Assembly: GCA_030761205.1 (NCBI GenBank)
Contig: JAULJL010000029.1
Span: 3,169,501-3,233,500, forward strand
Direction of reading: 5' to 3'
DNA length: 64,000 nucleotides
Source: Fremontodendron californicum
Taxonomy: Eukaryota > Streptophyta > Magnoliopsida > Malvales > Malvaceae
The position numbers and the translations under genes are program-made. Positions 1 to 13,255 of this stretch are shown piece after piece. The notes under the pieces are model-generated. The model made no database searches and was not told the DNA's origin. It saw nothing but the letters and a program-made list of their open reading frames with translations. How positions within the stretch are numbered: the stretch's first letter is position 1; every line of letters starts with the position of its first letter.

Positions 1-1251
1 GATCACAATCAAAAGGTCTATATTCAAGTATCTTTCTTCCTTAATCAATCTCACTCAACTAGGTGAAGAAGCGGCAAGAAGAACACCAAGATAGGAGGAA
101 TTGCGGCAAGCCTTAGGGAGCTTAGGGAGGCTTCGATTTCAGCTTTTTGCTAGGTTAGAGTCTCTTCTTGAAACCAAACTTTTTCTTAAGCAAAATCAGA
201 ATATCACAAATAGAATAGAGCTAGCTTGGGCGGCTACAACCTCTAAATATCATTATATATTGGCGCACACCCTAATCCCTATCTCCCTATGCTTGACCGG
301 CCACCTGCTACTTGTTGCACAAGATTTTCATTAATCCACTTGGACTTAACTATTTAATTCTAAGATGGATCAATAGGCCCATTATATTATCTAATAAAGA
401 TAATGTTCCTACAATCTTAATGCCTTAAGTTGGGCCAACCATCCTTAGTGGACAGGCCTAAATTAGAATAGTCGCTTTGCACCCTTTCTAATTTTGTCAT
501 GCTTATTTATTGGATAAATTAATTTCTAAACGAAAGTAATTTAATTCTCAATTAAATTTTCTTTGTCCTCATGAAACAATTCATGTCATTAATCTATTAA
601 TAGCATCGCATGGTATTATTCCAATATAGTATAGTCAATCGCAATTCACTTTGAAAATCTATATGTCAAAGTCGACTACTACACTAGATAAGACTTCTAG
701 ATTCCTCTTATCTTATTAAGACATTATCCTTTGGATTTATCAATCTCAATTATGTCTTAATTTATCTCAATTGAACTTCTTCAATTGAGTCCTTAATATA
801 GATCTTTTATTCCATTAAGTTTTACCTTAATAGAATACCATGTTTAATCCATACATATATGTTCTTATGTGTGTGACCCTCTAGGTTCCCAATATGTTGG
901 CAATGATTATAAGTTAATCATATTAACTTGCTATCATAGATCAAGAGCAGGATCTAGCAACCCATCTGACCACACAAATATTGTGAAGTCAGCCTGACCT
1001 TTTTAGAACCTTTCAGCAACCAGCCTGTTAGTGTAATACGGTCCTTTCACCATATATCTCGGATAACGCATGAGCATGGTGCTATGTCTACTCATGATCA
1101 ATCCATATTAGTTCTTCGCAACTTATGATTAACCTTATGAATTTAGAGAAACAATTTTCTCCTAAATCCATCATGCTTTGGCCAAAAACTTAATCAAGTT
1201 AATCGTAGTGAAGAACAAATGAGATATGTCTCCAATATCTTAGGGAGTGGT
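1..1251. other. Unassigned non-coding repeat-like DNA
   Basis: No convincing gene is present. The longest open frame is 77 codons with no recognisable motif. The AT-rich text, including the phrase around 870-890 (gtgtgtgaccctctaggttc), has the look of LTR or intergenic retrotransposon sequence of another family, but I see no second copy in the window and cannot assign it. It ends where the D-type LTR begins. Confidence 0.4.
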
Positions 1252-2556
1252 TGATAAGCTCATAAAATATACATTTTATGCCTTTCTACCTTTAGTTTTT
1301 GTTATGTTTTCGATCTTTATCTTGTTTACTTATAATATGTTTTTGAATTTTAGGTAAAAAAAGGAGAATGAAGTCAAAAGATGTCAATAATGATGGTAAA
1401 GAGCTTACAAAATAATAATCACAAGATGGAAGAAGACTTGGGAGTCAAAAATATCAATTTCTGGTTGAAAAGCAATTAGGCAGATTTGACCTCCGGAGCT
1501 TGTTGTAAGGAAAACATGATGTTAGATTATTTATTTGAAGAAACGTCCTTCTTGAGTTTTGAAGTTGACTTGATTATCTTTCCAACGATAAATTATGGGC
1601 CCAAATCAGATAAGAAATGGGCATTCAAAATGACGCTATAAGATCTCCCTAAAGAACCCTGCGGCCAAAAAAACCCTAATCGCAAATCTAAAAAAAAGGC
1701 AAAAACGTGATTTTTGCACCTCCAGGCTTACTTGTGCGGCAAAGACTTATTCTCAGGGTTTTAAAGCTCTATAAATACCATCTTTTGAGCCACAAACTAG
1801 ACATCTTTTGAGGAGACTCAAGGATCATCATTATTCTTCTTCTTCTTCTCCATTCTTTTATTTTCTTTTTAGTTTTATTGATATTATCCATGCTTATGTT
1901 AGGCTAAACTTCTTTGGTTAAGTGTGATTTCAAAGCCCTAGATATGTTTTGTAATTGATTTTCAGATTCTATCTATCATTAATTTTCTATCATAGTTGCT
2001 TATGTTCTTCCATTAAAATTGTTCATGATAATGTTTTGATCTGTTTAGGTGGCCAACTAGATAAATCTTGATAACTATCTAATGCTAGTTTAGGAGTCTT
2101 GATCCGTGTAATTGTCTTAATTTCCTATTCATAAGTAGCAATTTTTGATTAATGATTATGGTCAAGTTTTCAATAATTGCAAAGTGGAACATAACCTAAG
2201 TTGAACAATCCGAGCTTATGTGTTTGTTGCTTAGATCAACCTATCTTTCTCATCATAAAGCTGCTATTAAATTAAACTTAGAGAGCTTATTCTAGGTTGT
2301 TTGATAGTTAGAGATTAAATAGAGAGCTTGTTCTATTTAACGACGAACTAAGGAAAGATTGGGGTAACAGAGCTTGTTGTTATCTACGGTTGATAACTTT
2401 GATAGCTAATTAATGTTGATAGGTATGAAATTGATTCTTAATGATGTCTAGTGGGGGAGAATGAAACCTTAACCATATTTTTCTTATTTGATTCTTCTTA
2501 ATTACTTGTTTTCTCATTCTTATTGTTAACTTTAGTTTAAGTCTGATTTCAAAATC
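1252..2556 (+). repeat. Element D 5' LTR, first part
   Basis: It begins TGATAAGCTC and matches the 3' LTR copy at 16450 over most of its length. The LTR is interrupted at 2556 by element C. The five bases before the break (aaatc, 2552-2556) are repeated at 13251-13255, which is the TSD of C. Confidence 0.9.
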
Positions 2557-4369
2557 TGATGCACCCAAAAGAGTGTATCTTATTTAACCTTGCACTTAAA
2601 AAGAATCAATTGTAAAGTATAGTGATTAGCAAGGGTCGAGTCCTCAGGGATTGGGTTTTAGTTTATAAGTTAATAGTTTAAAACTTAAAAACAAGTAAAC
2701 AAAAGTAAAGGGGATTTTGAAATCAGATTTAAGCTAAAGTTAACAATAAGAATGAGAAAACAAGTAATTAAGAAGAATCAAATATGAAAAATATGGTTAA
2801 GGTTTCATTCTCCACCACTAGACATCATTAAGAATCAATTTCATATCTATCAACATTAATTAGCTATCAAAGTTAACAACCGTAGATAACAACAAGCTCT
2901 GTTACCCCAATCTTTCCTTAGTTCGTCGTTAAATAGAACAAGCTCTCTATTTAATCTCTAACTATCAAACAACCTAGAATAAGCTCTCTAAGTTCAATTT
3001 AATAGCAGCTTTATGATGAGAAAGATAGGTTGATCTAAGCAACAAACACATAAGCTCGGATTGTTCAACTTAGGTTATGTTCCAATTTGCAATTACTGAA
3101 AACTTGACCATAATCATTAATCACAAATTGCTACTTACGAATAGGAAATCAAGACAATTACGCGGATCAAGACTCCTAAAATAGCATTAGACAATTATCA
3201 AGATTTATCTAGTTGGCCACCTAAACAAATCAAAACATCACCATGAACAATTTTTATGGAAGAACATAAGCAACTTTGATAGAAAACAATGATAGATAGA
3301 TTCTGAAAATTAATTACATAACATGTCTAGGGCTTTGAAATCACTCTTAACCAAATAAAAGTTTAGCCTAGCATAGGCATTGTAAACATAAACATAAAAT
3401 TAAAGAGAATCTAAGAAGAAAATAAAAGAAAGAAAGAAGAAGAAGAAGAATATTAATTATCCAGCCTCTTGCTCTCTCAAAAACAAAGAAACAAAGAAGA
3501 AATCAGAATTTGATGCTTGGGGAAGTGTCAATTTCGTATGCCCCCTTGGTCTCTATTTATAGGCAATAGCTAGGGCATCAAACAAGTGAATTTCAGCTCT
3601 CTCCCTTCAATAAATGCTGACTTGTGGCTAAAGTTAAGGAAAAATGGCTGACTTTTGTGTTTTAAAGAAAGATATAAGCCTTGGCAGCCAAGTTTGAATA
3701 AAGTACGAAATTTTTAGTCAAAGCACTCTTTAATGAAGAGAGATTATATTCTTGCAGCCAAAGTAAGTGTAAGGAAGGAAAGTCTTGGCTGATTTAATTC
3801 TCCTACTTTTACTAGGATTAGCTTTAAGGAAAAATACTTGCAATTAATGCAATTAATACAAGTTGACAGCCAGTAATACTTCTTTGACAAGGATAAACAT
3901 AAATGTCAGCTAAGGTATTAAGAAAAAGATGTGATTTGCGGCTAAGGTTTTTTCTGCCACTAGGGTTTTTAGGGAGATATTCCAATGCCGATTTAGATGA
4001 CCATTTCTTATCCGATTTAAACCCATGACCAACCGTTGGAAAGGTAATCAAGTGATCTTGAAAAGTCAAGAGGAAGTTTCTTCGAATAAAGATTCTAACA
4101 TCATGTTTTCTTTGCAACAAGCTCCGGAGGTCAAATCTGTCTTCTTGCTTTGCACCAAGAATTTGATCTTTTTGACTCACAACTCTTTTTCCATCTTGTG
4201 ATTGTGATTTTGTAAGCTCTTTAACATCCTAATTGACATGTTTTGACTTCATCTCCTCCAAAATACCTACAAAGCATAAAAACCTAGTAAAATGTCAAGG
4301 AAGTAAGAATCAAAGCACAAAGTATAAAGAAATTAAATAGGAAAATGTATGAAATTAAGCACATATCAA
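2557..4369 (-). repeat. Element C 3' LTR
   Basis: It pairs with 11437-13250 at nearly full identity. On the plus strand it reads TGATGCACCC...CACATATCA, the reverse complement of an LTR that starts TGATATGTGC and ends GGGTGCATCA. The TATA box of the U3 region is the reverse complement of CTATAAATAGAGACC, near 3545-3560. Confidence 0.95.
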
Positions 4370-4384
4370 ATTCCCCCACACTTA
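4370..4384 (-). promoter_or_regulatory. Polypurine tract of element C
   Basis: On the element strand it reads AAGTGTGGGGGAATT, directly against the 3' LTR. This is the standard site for plus-strand DNA synthesis priming. The same motif abuts the LTRs of D, K, A and B. Confidence 0.85.
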
Positions 4385-5987
4385 ATCTTTTGCTAGTCCT
4401 CGAGCAAAATCAAATAGACACAAGGTAAGAAAACCGAATCTAGTTCACTTTCAATACAACTTATAGATAATCATTGAACAAGTCTTATAAACTAATCAAT
4501 AGCTTAAAAGTTTCACAAAAAATCATGCTTGCTAGTAAATGGTTTTAAGTTAAGCTAAAATTAACATAACATATCTCAATCAAAATAGTGCATGTTCAAA
4601 CTTAATCTCAACTTCTCAAATGGGATACCCTCATGATTTTCACTCTTTAAAGTAGTGGTGAAGTGTTTACACTCAATCAATCTCATGAAAACAGTTTCTA
4701 CCATATGCTTGCTTGTCCACCTATTCTCCACTACTTAGATCATGCAACTTCATGAATCAAGAGGTCTTTAAGCAAGGTTATAATGGGGCCAAGGGGTAAT
4801 AATGTGGCTAAAGAATAAAAGATAAAGGATATTACAAAAGTTCCAAAGATTTTATAGAGTTTAGAGACATAATAAGATTCATACAAAGAAACTTCTCAAA
4901 ACTCTTTACAAGTACATAATCACAAAGGCCGAATATTCATGTTGGGCCTTTTCTTCATTCTAAACAACTTTCGAACATCTTTTTCTTTTCTTTAACTAGA
5001 AGTTCAAGAGATTATTCAATTTTTTTTTTCACATGGCAATGTATTTGGCAATATTCCCTCTATTTTTCTCTTGACTTTTGCCTTTCTCCTCCCCCACACC
5101 TATTTCTTGTTTCTAACCCAAAATTTGAATAGATCTTCCTTGTCTTTGCAATATGTCTCAAAACATGCTAATTCATCTTTAGAACAAGGGTAAGGGTATA
5201 AATAAGTATATTTAGGTTAGGGACAAGTTATGGTTACCAAAGAAATAGCTTATTCATTGTAGGCTCAAATTCGTTCACTAAGGGGGATGTTCTCTTGGAA
5301 CATCAATAAGGGATGGCTGTTTGGCCCTGGTTAAAAATCCTAATGCCTCTATCATATTCATGTTGTCACATGCATCAATATAGTCTCAACAAGGTTTAAA
5401 GCAAGTTCTAGAGAATCTTGTAATCATAAGAGCACACAAGAAAGAAATTAGATTGATATGTATAATGCATCAATCATATAGGCTCGAAAACTCACAAGGA
5501 TGATTATACAAGTCAGATTTAAGTCTAAACATGCTTCTTTCTCAATCAACATATCATATTAACATTGGCTCATAAAGAAGTTGATATCAAGCTCAATTCT
5601 CATGAAAATCTTCTCACTAGTAAATCTGTTTTAGACTTATGCAATTCATATCTCATCATAGTATTGAAAGTAACTAAAACACACTAAAAACAACATAAAA
5701 AAAATAAAAAAAAAAAAAACAAAACACACTAAAGAAAATCCTAAATTTTTCCCCCCACACTTAATTTTTACATTGTCCTCAATGTAATGCTATTATCCCC
5801 CAATGCAAGAATTATATGTAAGAGAAAAGAACTATTAAACAAAACAAAAGAAAAACAATAAAAGATAGAATGATGGAGAGTAAAGACTATGCAAATCTGA
5901 TATAATAGATGCTCTCCATCCTTTTGGGTTGCCTCCGAAGAAGCGCTTGGTTTATTGTCCTCAGCCTGACTTAGACCCATGCCATTA
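4385..5987 (-). other. Element C 3' untranslated internal region
   Basis: There is no ORF of note between integrase and the PPT. It holds several G-rich PPT-like motifs (complement of ccccacac at about 5091 and 5754) and the hairpin TTACATTG-AGGA-CAATGTAA read on the minus strand (about 5767-5786). Env-like ORFs known from Athila are absent. Related text recurs in D, A, B and J, so it is a shared non-coding module of this group. Confidence 0.7.
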
Positions 5988-7421
5988 TTATTCAACATAA
6001 TTCGGCTCAAAAAGTGGTAACTCCTCCACATCTTGTATTGGAAAGTTCTCATAGTAAGGCTTCAATCTATGACCATTCACTTTGAATGCCTTATCTGTTT
6101 TTGGGCTTTGGATTTCAACTGCACCATGAGTAAATACATTAGTAATAACAAAAGGTCCAACCCAAAGAGAACGTAACTTACCTGGAAATAACTTAAGGCG
6201 TGCATGGAAGAGAAGAACTTTTTGTCCAACAACAAAGTCCTTTCTTGATATCATCTTGTCATGGAATGCCTTAGTCTTTTCCTTGTAAATCCTAGAATTC
6301 TCATAGGCATCATTCCTTATCTCCTCTAATTCTTGTAGGTCAAGTTTTCTTTGCTTACCTGTCTCATCCATCTCCATGTTGCATTGTTTGATAGCCCAAT
6401 ATGATTTATGTTCCAACTCAACCGGAAGATGACAAGGCTTACCATAAACAAGTCGATAAGGAGACATACCAATGGGTGTCTTATATGCTGTCCTATAAGC
6501 CCAAAGTGCATCATCAAGTCGTGAACTCCAATCCTTCCTATTTGGATTAACTGTTTTTTCAAGGATGGACTTAACTTCTCGGTTTGACACTTCAGCTTGC
6601 CCACTAGTTTGAGGATGATATGAGGTGGAGACCTTGTGTGTGATGTTATACTTCCTCAAAAGTGCTTCCATAGTCCTATTGCAAAAGTGAGTACCTCTAT
6701 CGCTGATTATGGCCTTTGGCGTTCCAAACCTAGCAAAGATGTTAGTCTTGACAAAATCTGAAACAACTTTAGAGTCATTAGTCCTAGTGGATTTTGCTTC
6801 CACCCACTTTGAAACATAATCAACGGCAAGTAAAATATAAAGATTACCAAAAGAAGAAGGAAAAGGTCCCATGAAATACATGCCCCATACATCAAAAATT
6901 TCAACAATAAGTATTGGAGTTTGAGGCATTTGATTTCTAGCAACTAAGTTACCAGTTCTTTGGCAACGATCACATGACTTGCAAAAGAGGCATGCATTTT
7001 TGAATATAGTAGGCCAATAAAATCCAGAATCAAGAACTTTCATGGTTGTTCTTTTGGATCCAAAGTGTCCTCCACATGCATAAGAGTGACAAAAGGTGAG
7101 AATAGATTGAAATTCAGATTCGAGTACACACCTTCTCATAATCTGATCGGAGCAATGCTTCCAAAGGTAAGGATCATCCCATATGTAGTATTTGGCATCA
7201 CTCTTGATCTTATTTCTTTGAGCTTGTGTCAACTCTTGTGGCAACTTCTTGGTAACTAAGTAATTAAAAATATCGGCATACCAAGGAGTTGTTGTACTTA
7301 TAAAAAGAAGTTGCTCATCCGGAAAGTTCTCATTCAAGGGTAGTGCATCCTCTTCATAAACTAAACGGCTAAGATGGTCTGCAACCAGGTTGTCACTACC
7401 TCTCTTATCTTTTATCTCCAA
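5988..7421 (-). pseudogene. Integrase (C-terminal pol part) of element C
   Basis: This 477-codon frame begins in the tail of RNase H and then encodes integrase. The zinc-binding HHCC module is at residues 112-153 (H112, H119, C150, C153). The catalytic core shows the second Asp at 241 (ISDRGTHF) and the Glu at 277 (SGQAEVSNRE). The first catalytic Asp, expected in the WGMDFMGP context, is Tyr at residue 182 (GMYFMG; one GAT to TAT change). Integrase normally inserts the cDNA into the genome, and without this metal ligand it should be inactive. A TGA near 7436 separates this frame from the RT/RNase H frame. The C-terminal GPF/Y-type region (WVGPFVITNVF) is present. Confidence 0.92.
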
Positions 7422-7423
7422 AT

Positions 7424-7634
7424 CAAACTCTTGTCAGAGAAGTATCCATCTAATCAACCTTGGTTTGGCCTCCTTCTTAGTGAGTAAGTACCTAAGGGCT
7501 GCATGGTCAAAATATACAATTACTTTAGTACCAATTAAATAAGATCGAAATTTTTCTAAAGAAAATACAACAGCCAAAAGTTCTTTTTCAGTAGTGGAAT
7601 AGTTCAATTGAGCATCATTAAGAGTTCGGGAGGC
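7424..7634 (-). pseudogene. RNase H remnant of element C, closed by two stop codons
   Basis: The RNase H domain of pol begins in the upstream frame (CDASDYAIGAVLG) and continues here. A TAA replaces a Tyr codon just after ASHAIY (about 7634), and a TGA replaces a Gln codon in the LLLQEFDLEIKD context (about 7436). The fragment at 54370-54969 keeps both positions open and serves as the comparison. These are independent nonsense changes in the middle of pol. Confidence 0.85.
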
Positions 7635-9617
7635 TTAATAAATGGCATGTGAGGCTTTGCCAACCCGTTGGCCCAAAACAGCTCCGATGGCATAGTCACT
7701 AGCATCACACATGATTTCAAAAGGTACATTCCAATCGGGTGGTTGCATGATAGGAGCTGATGTCAAGAGTCCCTTCAATGTTTCAAACGCCTCTTTGCAT
7801 TTGTCATCAAAGTGGAAAACCACATCTTTTTGTAGTAGCTTGCAAAGAGGTAATGTGATCTTTGAGAAGTCTTTGATAAATCTCCTATAGAAACCTGCAT
7901 GTCCAAGAAAAGAACGAACCTCTCTCACATTTGTGGGAGGTGGTAAAGAATACATAATATCTATTTTAGATTTATCAACCTCTATCCCTCTAGAAGAAAT
8001 AACATGGCCCAAAACTATTCCTTGTTCTACCATAAAGTGACATTTTTCCCAATTCAAAACAAGGTTAGTTTCCATGCATCTTTCGAGTACAAGTGTAAGG
8101 TTCTCTAGACATCTATCAAAAGAATCACCATAGACACTAAAATCATCCATAAACACTTCTATGATGTTCTCTACATAATCTGAAAATATGCTAACCATAC
8201 ACCTTTGGAATGTAGCTGGTGCATTACAAAGACCAAATGGCATACGTCGGTATGCAAAAGTACCAAATGGACATGTGAATGTTGTTTTCTCTTGGTCCTC
8301 CGGAGCAATGGCTATCTGATTATAACCTGAAAAACCATCAAGAAAACAATAATGAGAATGGCTAGCTAACCTTTCAAGCATTTGATCAATAAAAGGTAAA
8401 GGAAAGTGGTCTTTGCGAGTTGTGGAATTAAGTTTACGATAATCAATACAAACTCGCCACCCTGTTTGAATCCTAGTAGGAACAAGTTCATTCTCATTAT
8501 TTGTTACCACCGTTACACCTGATTTCTTTGGAACCACTTGGACTGGGCTCACCCATTTGCTATCCGAGATAGGATAGATCACTCCAACATCTAGGAGCTT
8601 CAGTATCTCCTTTTTCACAACCTCCATCATAGGAGGGTTCAATCTTCTTTGGGCTTCTCTTGTTGGTTTGGACCCCTCCTCTAGCAAAATCCGGTGCATG
8701 CACATGGATGGGCTTATTCCCTTGATATCGGCAATTGTCCAACCAATTGCTGTTTTATGCTCTCTAAGCACCCGAATAAGTCGCTCTTCTTGCAAAGGTG
8801 TGAGCTCTTTGGCAATGATGACAGGTAGTGTGTCCTTTTCACTTAAGAACACATATTTCAAGTGGTTCGGTAGTGGTTTCAACTCTAAAGTTGGTGCCTG
8901 CAAAATGGAAGGTAGAAGTTTCTCATTAGATAATTGCAAATCAATAAATGAAACATCAAACCTTGCATCTTTAGGTGGCAGTGAGTGTAAAGATTCTATT
9001 GCCCCTTCCACATTGTCACTCAAGGCTGGTTCCCCTTTAGCATTCCCCATTCCGAGATGTTTGCTAAGGACTATCTCCACACTATCTTCACCATCTAGCT
9101 CATAAGCTTGCTGCACTAGTGAGTCAATTATATCAATATTAAAAACAGAATGCACGTCAGTAGGATATCTCATGGCCTCAAAAATGTTAAAGCGAATTAT
9201 TTCACCATCAAATTCCATAGTTAAAGTGCCATCATGTACATCTATTTTAGTTCTTGCTGTTTTCAAGAATGGTCTCCCTAATAGAATAGGTGTGGGATTA
9301 GAAGACATCTCATCTTCCATCTCAATAACATAAAAGTCAGCGGGAAAAACCAATTCATTAACCTGTACAAGAACGTTTTTTACAACTCCTCTTGGGTAAG
9401 TGTTAAAACAGTCAGCAAGTTGTATTATAACACCGGTTTCCTCTAATGGTCCTAGATTCAATGAAGCATAAATTGAATATGGCATGACATTAATAGATGC
9501 CCCTAGATCTAGCATAGCACGCTCAAACCTGGTGTTGCCTATCTTACAAGGAATGGTAAACAAACCTGGATCCTTGCATTTAGGTAGGAGTTTTTTTTTG
9601 AAGAACAGCTGACACAT
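7635..9617 (-). pseudogene. Aspartic protease and reverse transcriptase of element C
   Basis: A 660-codon frame. The protease domain is near the start, with the active-site D37-L-G-A-S and the downstream LLGRPFL flap-side motif. RT follows, with KWVSPVQVVPKKSG, WRVCIDYRKLN, the DGFSGYNQI motif (an Asp-Gly variant) and the catalytic FMDDFSVYG near residue 487, then the start of RNase H. RT copies the packaged RNA; protease matures Gag-Pol. The first codons (MCQLFF) are out of frame with gag because of an indel in the T9 run at 9591-9599. The domains look well kept, so the copy died recently. Confidence 0.93.
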
Positions 9618-11327
9618 TCTCCCCTACACTTACCTTTTCATTCCATTTCAACTTCCGTTTAGATGTGCACAACTCTTTTAGGAACTTGGCATATCTTGGC
9701 ACTTGCTTGATAGCATCTAGTAAAGGAATGTTCACCTCTACTTTCCGAAAGGTTTCCAAAATTTCCTTCTCTTGCTCTTCCTTCTTGGACTTTGCTAACC
9801 TGCTAGGAAATGGTGGAGGAGTTATATAAGAAGGAAAGGATGGTTTAGGAATTACCTTTTTTAGTGGCTCATTGGGATGTGAAGAGGATGCCATGGTGTT
9901 GTTCTCCCCTTGAGCACTATCATTTTGTGGTGTCTCTAGATGTTTCCCACTTCTAAAAGTTATAGCGTTGGCATTCTCTCTTGGATTCACTATGGTTTGG
10001 GAAGGTAATTTCCCAGAATCCCTTGCTTGCATTTGACTCATGGTTGTTGCCAATTGCCCTATCTGAGTCTCCAAATTTCGAATACTTGTCTTTGTTTCCT
10101 GTTGAAATTGAATTGTATTAGTAGAAAGAGCTTTAACAAGATCTTCAAGAGAAGTACCTAAATTTTGGGTGGGTGGCAGTTGTTGTAGGGTTTGGTATGG
10201 TTGTTGCACTATTTGCTGAAAACCCGATGGCTTGTTGTCAAATGGTGGAGGAATAGTTTGTGATTGGTTCCCTCCATAATTGAAGTTTGGATGATCCCTC
10301 CATCATGGATTGTAAGTGTTTGAGTAGGGATCATATTTCTTGATTGGTTCTGAAATCCACCCATGGCATTCACATGTTCATTGGTATCCTCTTGAAGTGT
10401 TGGACATATATCAGTTTGGTGCCCTATGTTTGAACATATGCCACAAGCCTTTATTTGTTGTATATTACCTACAGCCAATTGTTGAACAAGAGAAGTCAGT
10501 TTATCAAATTTTTGTTCAGGGGATGATATACTTACCTCATTAACTCTCTTGGGTTGTGGTGGTGGATCTTGTCTCATTGAGAACTGTTGAGAATTGGCTG
10601 CCATGTTGGAGATTAATGTTCAAGCAGTCCCGGGAGTCTTATCAACTAGAGCTCCCCCACTAGCGGCATCTATCATACTTCTCTCCATGTGCATGAGACC
10701 TTCATAGAAGTATTGGATGAGAAGTTGTTCACTTATCTGATGGTGTGGACATGATGCACAAAGTTTCTTGAACCTCTCCCAATATTCATATAAGGACTCT
10801 CCGTTGTATTGCCGAATCCCACATATCTCTTTCCTAATGTTGGCAGCCTTAGATGCTGGGAAATACCTTTCCAAGAATGATTTCTTCATATCATTCCATG
10901 TAGTGATGGTCCCGGATAGTAGATAGTAGAGCCATTCCTTTACTGAATCAGCTAGAGAGAATGGGAAGGCTCTCAACTTAACTTGCTCTTCCGTGACCTC
11001 TGTTGGTCTCATGCTTGAGCAAACTACATGGAATTCCTTGAGGTGCTTATTTGGATCTTCTCCTGCAAAACCATGAAAAGTTGGGAGAAGATGAATCAAA
11101 CCAGATTTTAATTCAAAAGCTACCTCAAGATTAGCATATTCAATGCATAATGGTTGTTGACCCAAGTCCGGAGCGGCTAGCTCCTTGAGAGTTCGATTGT
11201 CAGCTGCTGCCATCTCTCCTTTCTCCTCTTGGATGTTTTGGATCAACTCCTCAATTGGTTGTTGGTGAGAAGTTATAAATTCGCGAATTCTCCTAAGTCT
11301 TAAGTCTTCTTCGGGAGCTTGGAACAT
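9593..11327 (-). pseudogene. Gag of element C, broken into three frames
   Basis: The capsid-like N-terminal part (10620-11327, MFQAPEEDLRLRR...) holds the retrotransposon-gag core (WLYYLLSGTITTWNDM, FLERYFPASKA). It ends at a TGA where element F has an Arg codon. The next piece (10209-10604) carries the zinc knuckle ACGICSNIGHQTDIC (CX2CX4HX4C), then shifts frame near 10340. A TGA replaces a Trp codon near 10303. The third piece (9580-10209) is the linker and C-terminal region leading to protease. Gag forms the particle and binds the RNA. The near-identical F copy at 27571 lets the lesions be read. Confidence 0.9.
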
Positions 11328-11412
11328 TCACTAATAAAGAAAAAAAAAGAAAGTAAATAATTAGAACAGAAAATAAGAATAAACCAATAAACTAATAAAC
11401 TAAAGAAAGCAA

Positions 11413-11430
11413 TCCCTGGCAACGGCACCA
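11413..11430 (-). promoter_or_regulatory. Primer-binding site of element C
   Basis: On the element strand TGGTGCCGTTGCCAGGGA, six bases inside the 5' LTR. It is close to the complement of the plant tRNA-Asp 3' end, TGGCGCCGTTGCCGGGGA, which elements A, B and J match exactly. Two positions differ here. Confidence 0.85.
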
Positions 11431-11436
11431 AAAACT

Positions 11437-13250
11437 TGATGCACCCAAAAGAGTGTATCTTATTTAACCTTGCACTTAAAAAGAATCAATTGTAAAGTAT
11501 AATGATTAGCAAGGGTCGAGTCCTCAGTGATTGGGTTTTAGTTTATAAGTTAATAGTTTAAAACTTAGAAAACAAGTAAACAAAAATAAAGGGGATTTTG
11601 AAATCAGATTTAAGCTAAAGTTAACAATAAGAATGAGAAAACAAGTAATTAAGAAGAATCAAATATGAAAAATATGGTTAAGGTTTCATTCTCCACCACT
11701 AGACATCATTAAGAATCAATTTCATATATATCAACATTAATTAGCTATCAAAGTTAACAACCGTAGATAACAACAAGCTCTGTTACCCCAATCTTTCCTT
11801 AGTTCGTCGTTAAATAGAACAAGCTCTCTATTTAATCTCTAACTATCGAACAACCTAGAATAAGCTCTCTAAGTTCAATTTAATAGCAGCTTTATGATGA
11901 GAAAGATAGGTTAATCTAAGCAACAAACACATAAGCTCAGATTGTTCAACTTAGGTTATGTTTCACTTTGCAATTACTGAAAACTTGACCATAATCATTA
12001 ATCACAAATTGCTACTTACGAATAGGAAATCAAGACAATTACACGGATCAATACTCCTAAACTAGCATTAGACAATTATCCAGATTTATCTAGTTGGCCA
12101 CCTAAACAAATCAAAACATCACCATGAACAATTTTTATGGAAGAACATAAGCAACTTTGATAGAAAACAATGATAGATAGATTCTGGAAATTAATTACAT
12201 AACATGTCTAGGGCTTTGAAATCACCCTTAACCAAATAAAAGTTTAGCCTAGCATAGGCATTGTAAACATAAACATAAAATTAAAGAGAATCTAAGAAGA
12301 AAATAAAAGAAAGAAAGAAGAAGAAGAAGAACATTAATTATCCAGCCTCTTGCTCTCTCAAAAACAAAGAAACAAAGAAGTAATCAGAATTTGATGCTTG
12401 GGGAAGTGTCAATTTCGTATGCCCCCTTGGTCTCTATTTATAGGCAATAGCTAGGGCATCAAACAAGTGAATTTCAGCTCTCTCCCTTCAATAAATGCTG
12501 ACTTGTGGCTAAAGTTAAGGAAAAGTGGCTGACTTTTGTGTTTTAAGGAAAGATATAAGCCTTGGCAGCCAAGTTTGAATAAAGTAGGAAAGTTTTAGTC
12601 AAAGCACTCTTTAATGAAGAGAGATTATATTCTTGCAGCCAAAGTAAGTGTAGGGAAGGAAAGTCTTGGCTGATTTAATTATCCTACTTTGACTAGGATT
12701 AGCTTTAAGGAAAGATACTTGCAATTAATGCAATTAATGCAAGTTGACAGCCACTAATACTTCTTTGTCAAGGATAAACATAAATGTCAGCTAAGGTATT
12801 AAGAAAAAGATGTAATTTGCGGCTAGGGTTTTTTCTGCCACTAGGGTTTTTATGGAGATATTCCAATGCCGATTTGGATGACCATTTCTTATCCGATTTA
12901 GGCCCATGACAAACCGTTGGAAAGGTAATCAAGTGATCTTGAAAAGTCAAGAAGGATGTTTCTTCGAATAAAGAGTCTAACATTATGTTTTCTTTGCAAC
13001 AAGCTCCGGAGGTCAAATCTGTCTTCTTGCTTTGCACCAAGAATTTGATCTTTTTGACTCACAACTCTTTTTCCATCTTGTGATTGTGATTTTGTAAGCT
13101 CTTTAACATCCTAATTGACATGTTTTGACTTCATCTCCTCCAAAATACCTACAAAGCATAAAAACCTAGTAAAATGTCATGGAAGTAAGAATCAAAGCAC
13201 AAAGTATAAAGAAATTAAATAGGAAAATGTATGAAATTAAGCACATATCA
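11437..13250 (-). repeat. Element C 5' LTR
   Basis: Partner of the LTR at 2557-4369. It carries the U3 promoter with TATA box (complement of tataaata, about 12436-12443). The five bases aaatc after it (13251-13255) repeat those before 2557, confirming a clean insertion into the LTR of D. Confidence 0.95.
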
Positions 13251-13255
13251 AAATC

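Larger units (their letters stand above)
2557..13250 (-). mobile_element. Element C: Athila-like Ty3/gypsy gag-pol retrotransposon, decayed
   Basis: A full-length element of 10,694 bp on the minus strand. It has LTRs of 1813 and 1814 bp, a PBS at 11413-11430, a PPT at 4370-4384 and the TSD AAATC. The order from the 5' end is gag, aspartic protease, RT, RNase H, integrase, then about 1.6 kb of untranslated sequence with no env-like ORF. The FMDD form of the RT motif, the DLGAS protease site and the tRNA-Asp-type primer suit the Athila/Tat branch; the family placement is my inference. Gag has a stop and frameshifts, the gag-protease junction a frameshift, the RNase H region two stops, and integrase lacks its first catalytic Asp. 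This copy cannot move itself. Confidence 0.92.

Noticed and set aside
101..334. 77-codon ORF at the left edge
   Set aside because: No homology signal or codon pattern; surrounding text is repeat-like and non-coding.
8668..9105. 145-codon plus-strand ORF within element C
   Set aside because: It is antisense to the protease-RT frame, which has clear catalytic motifs.
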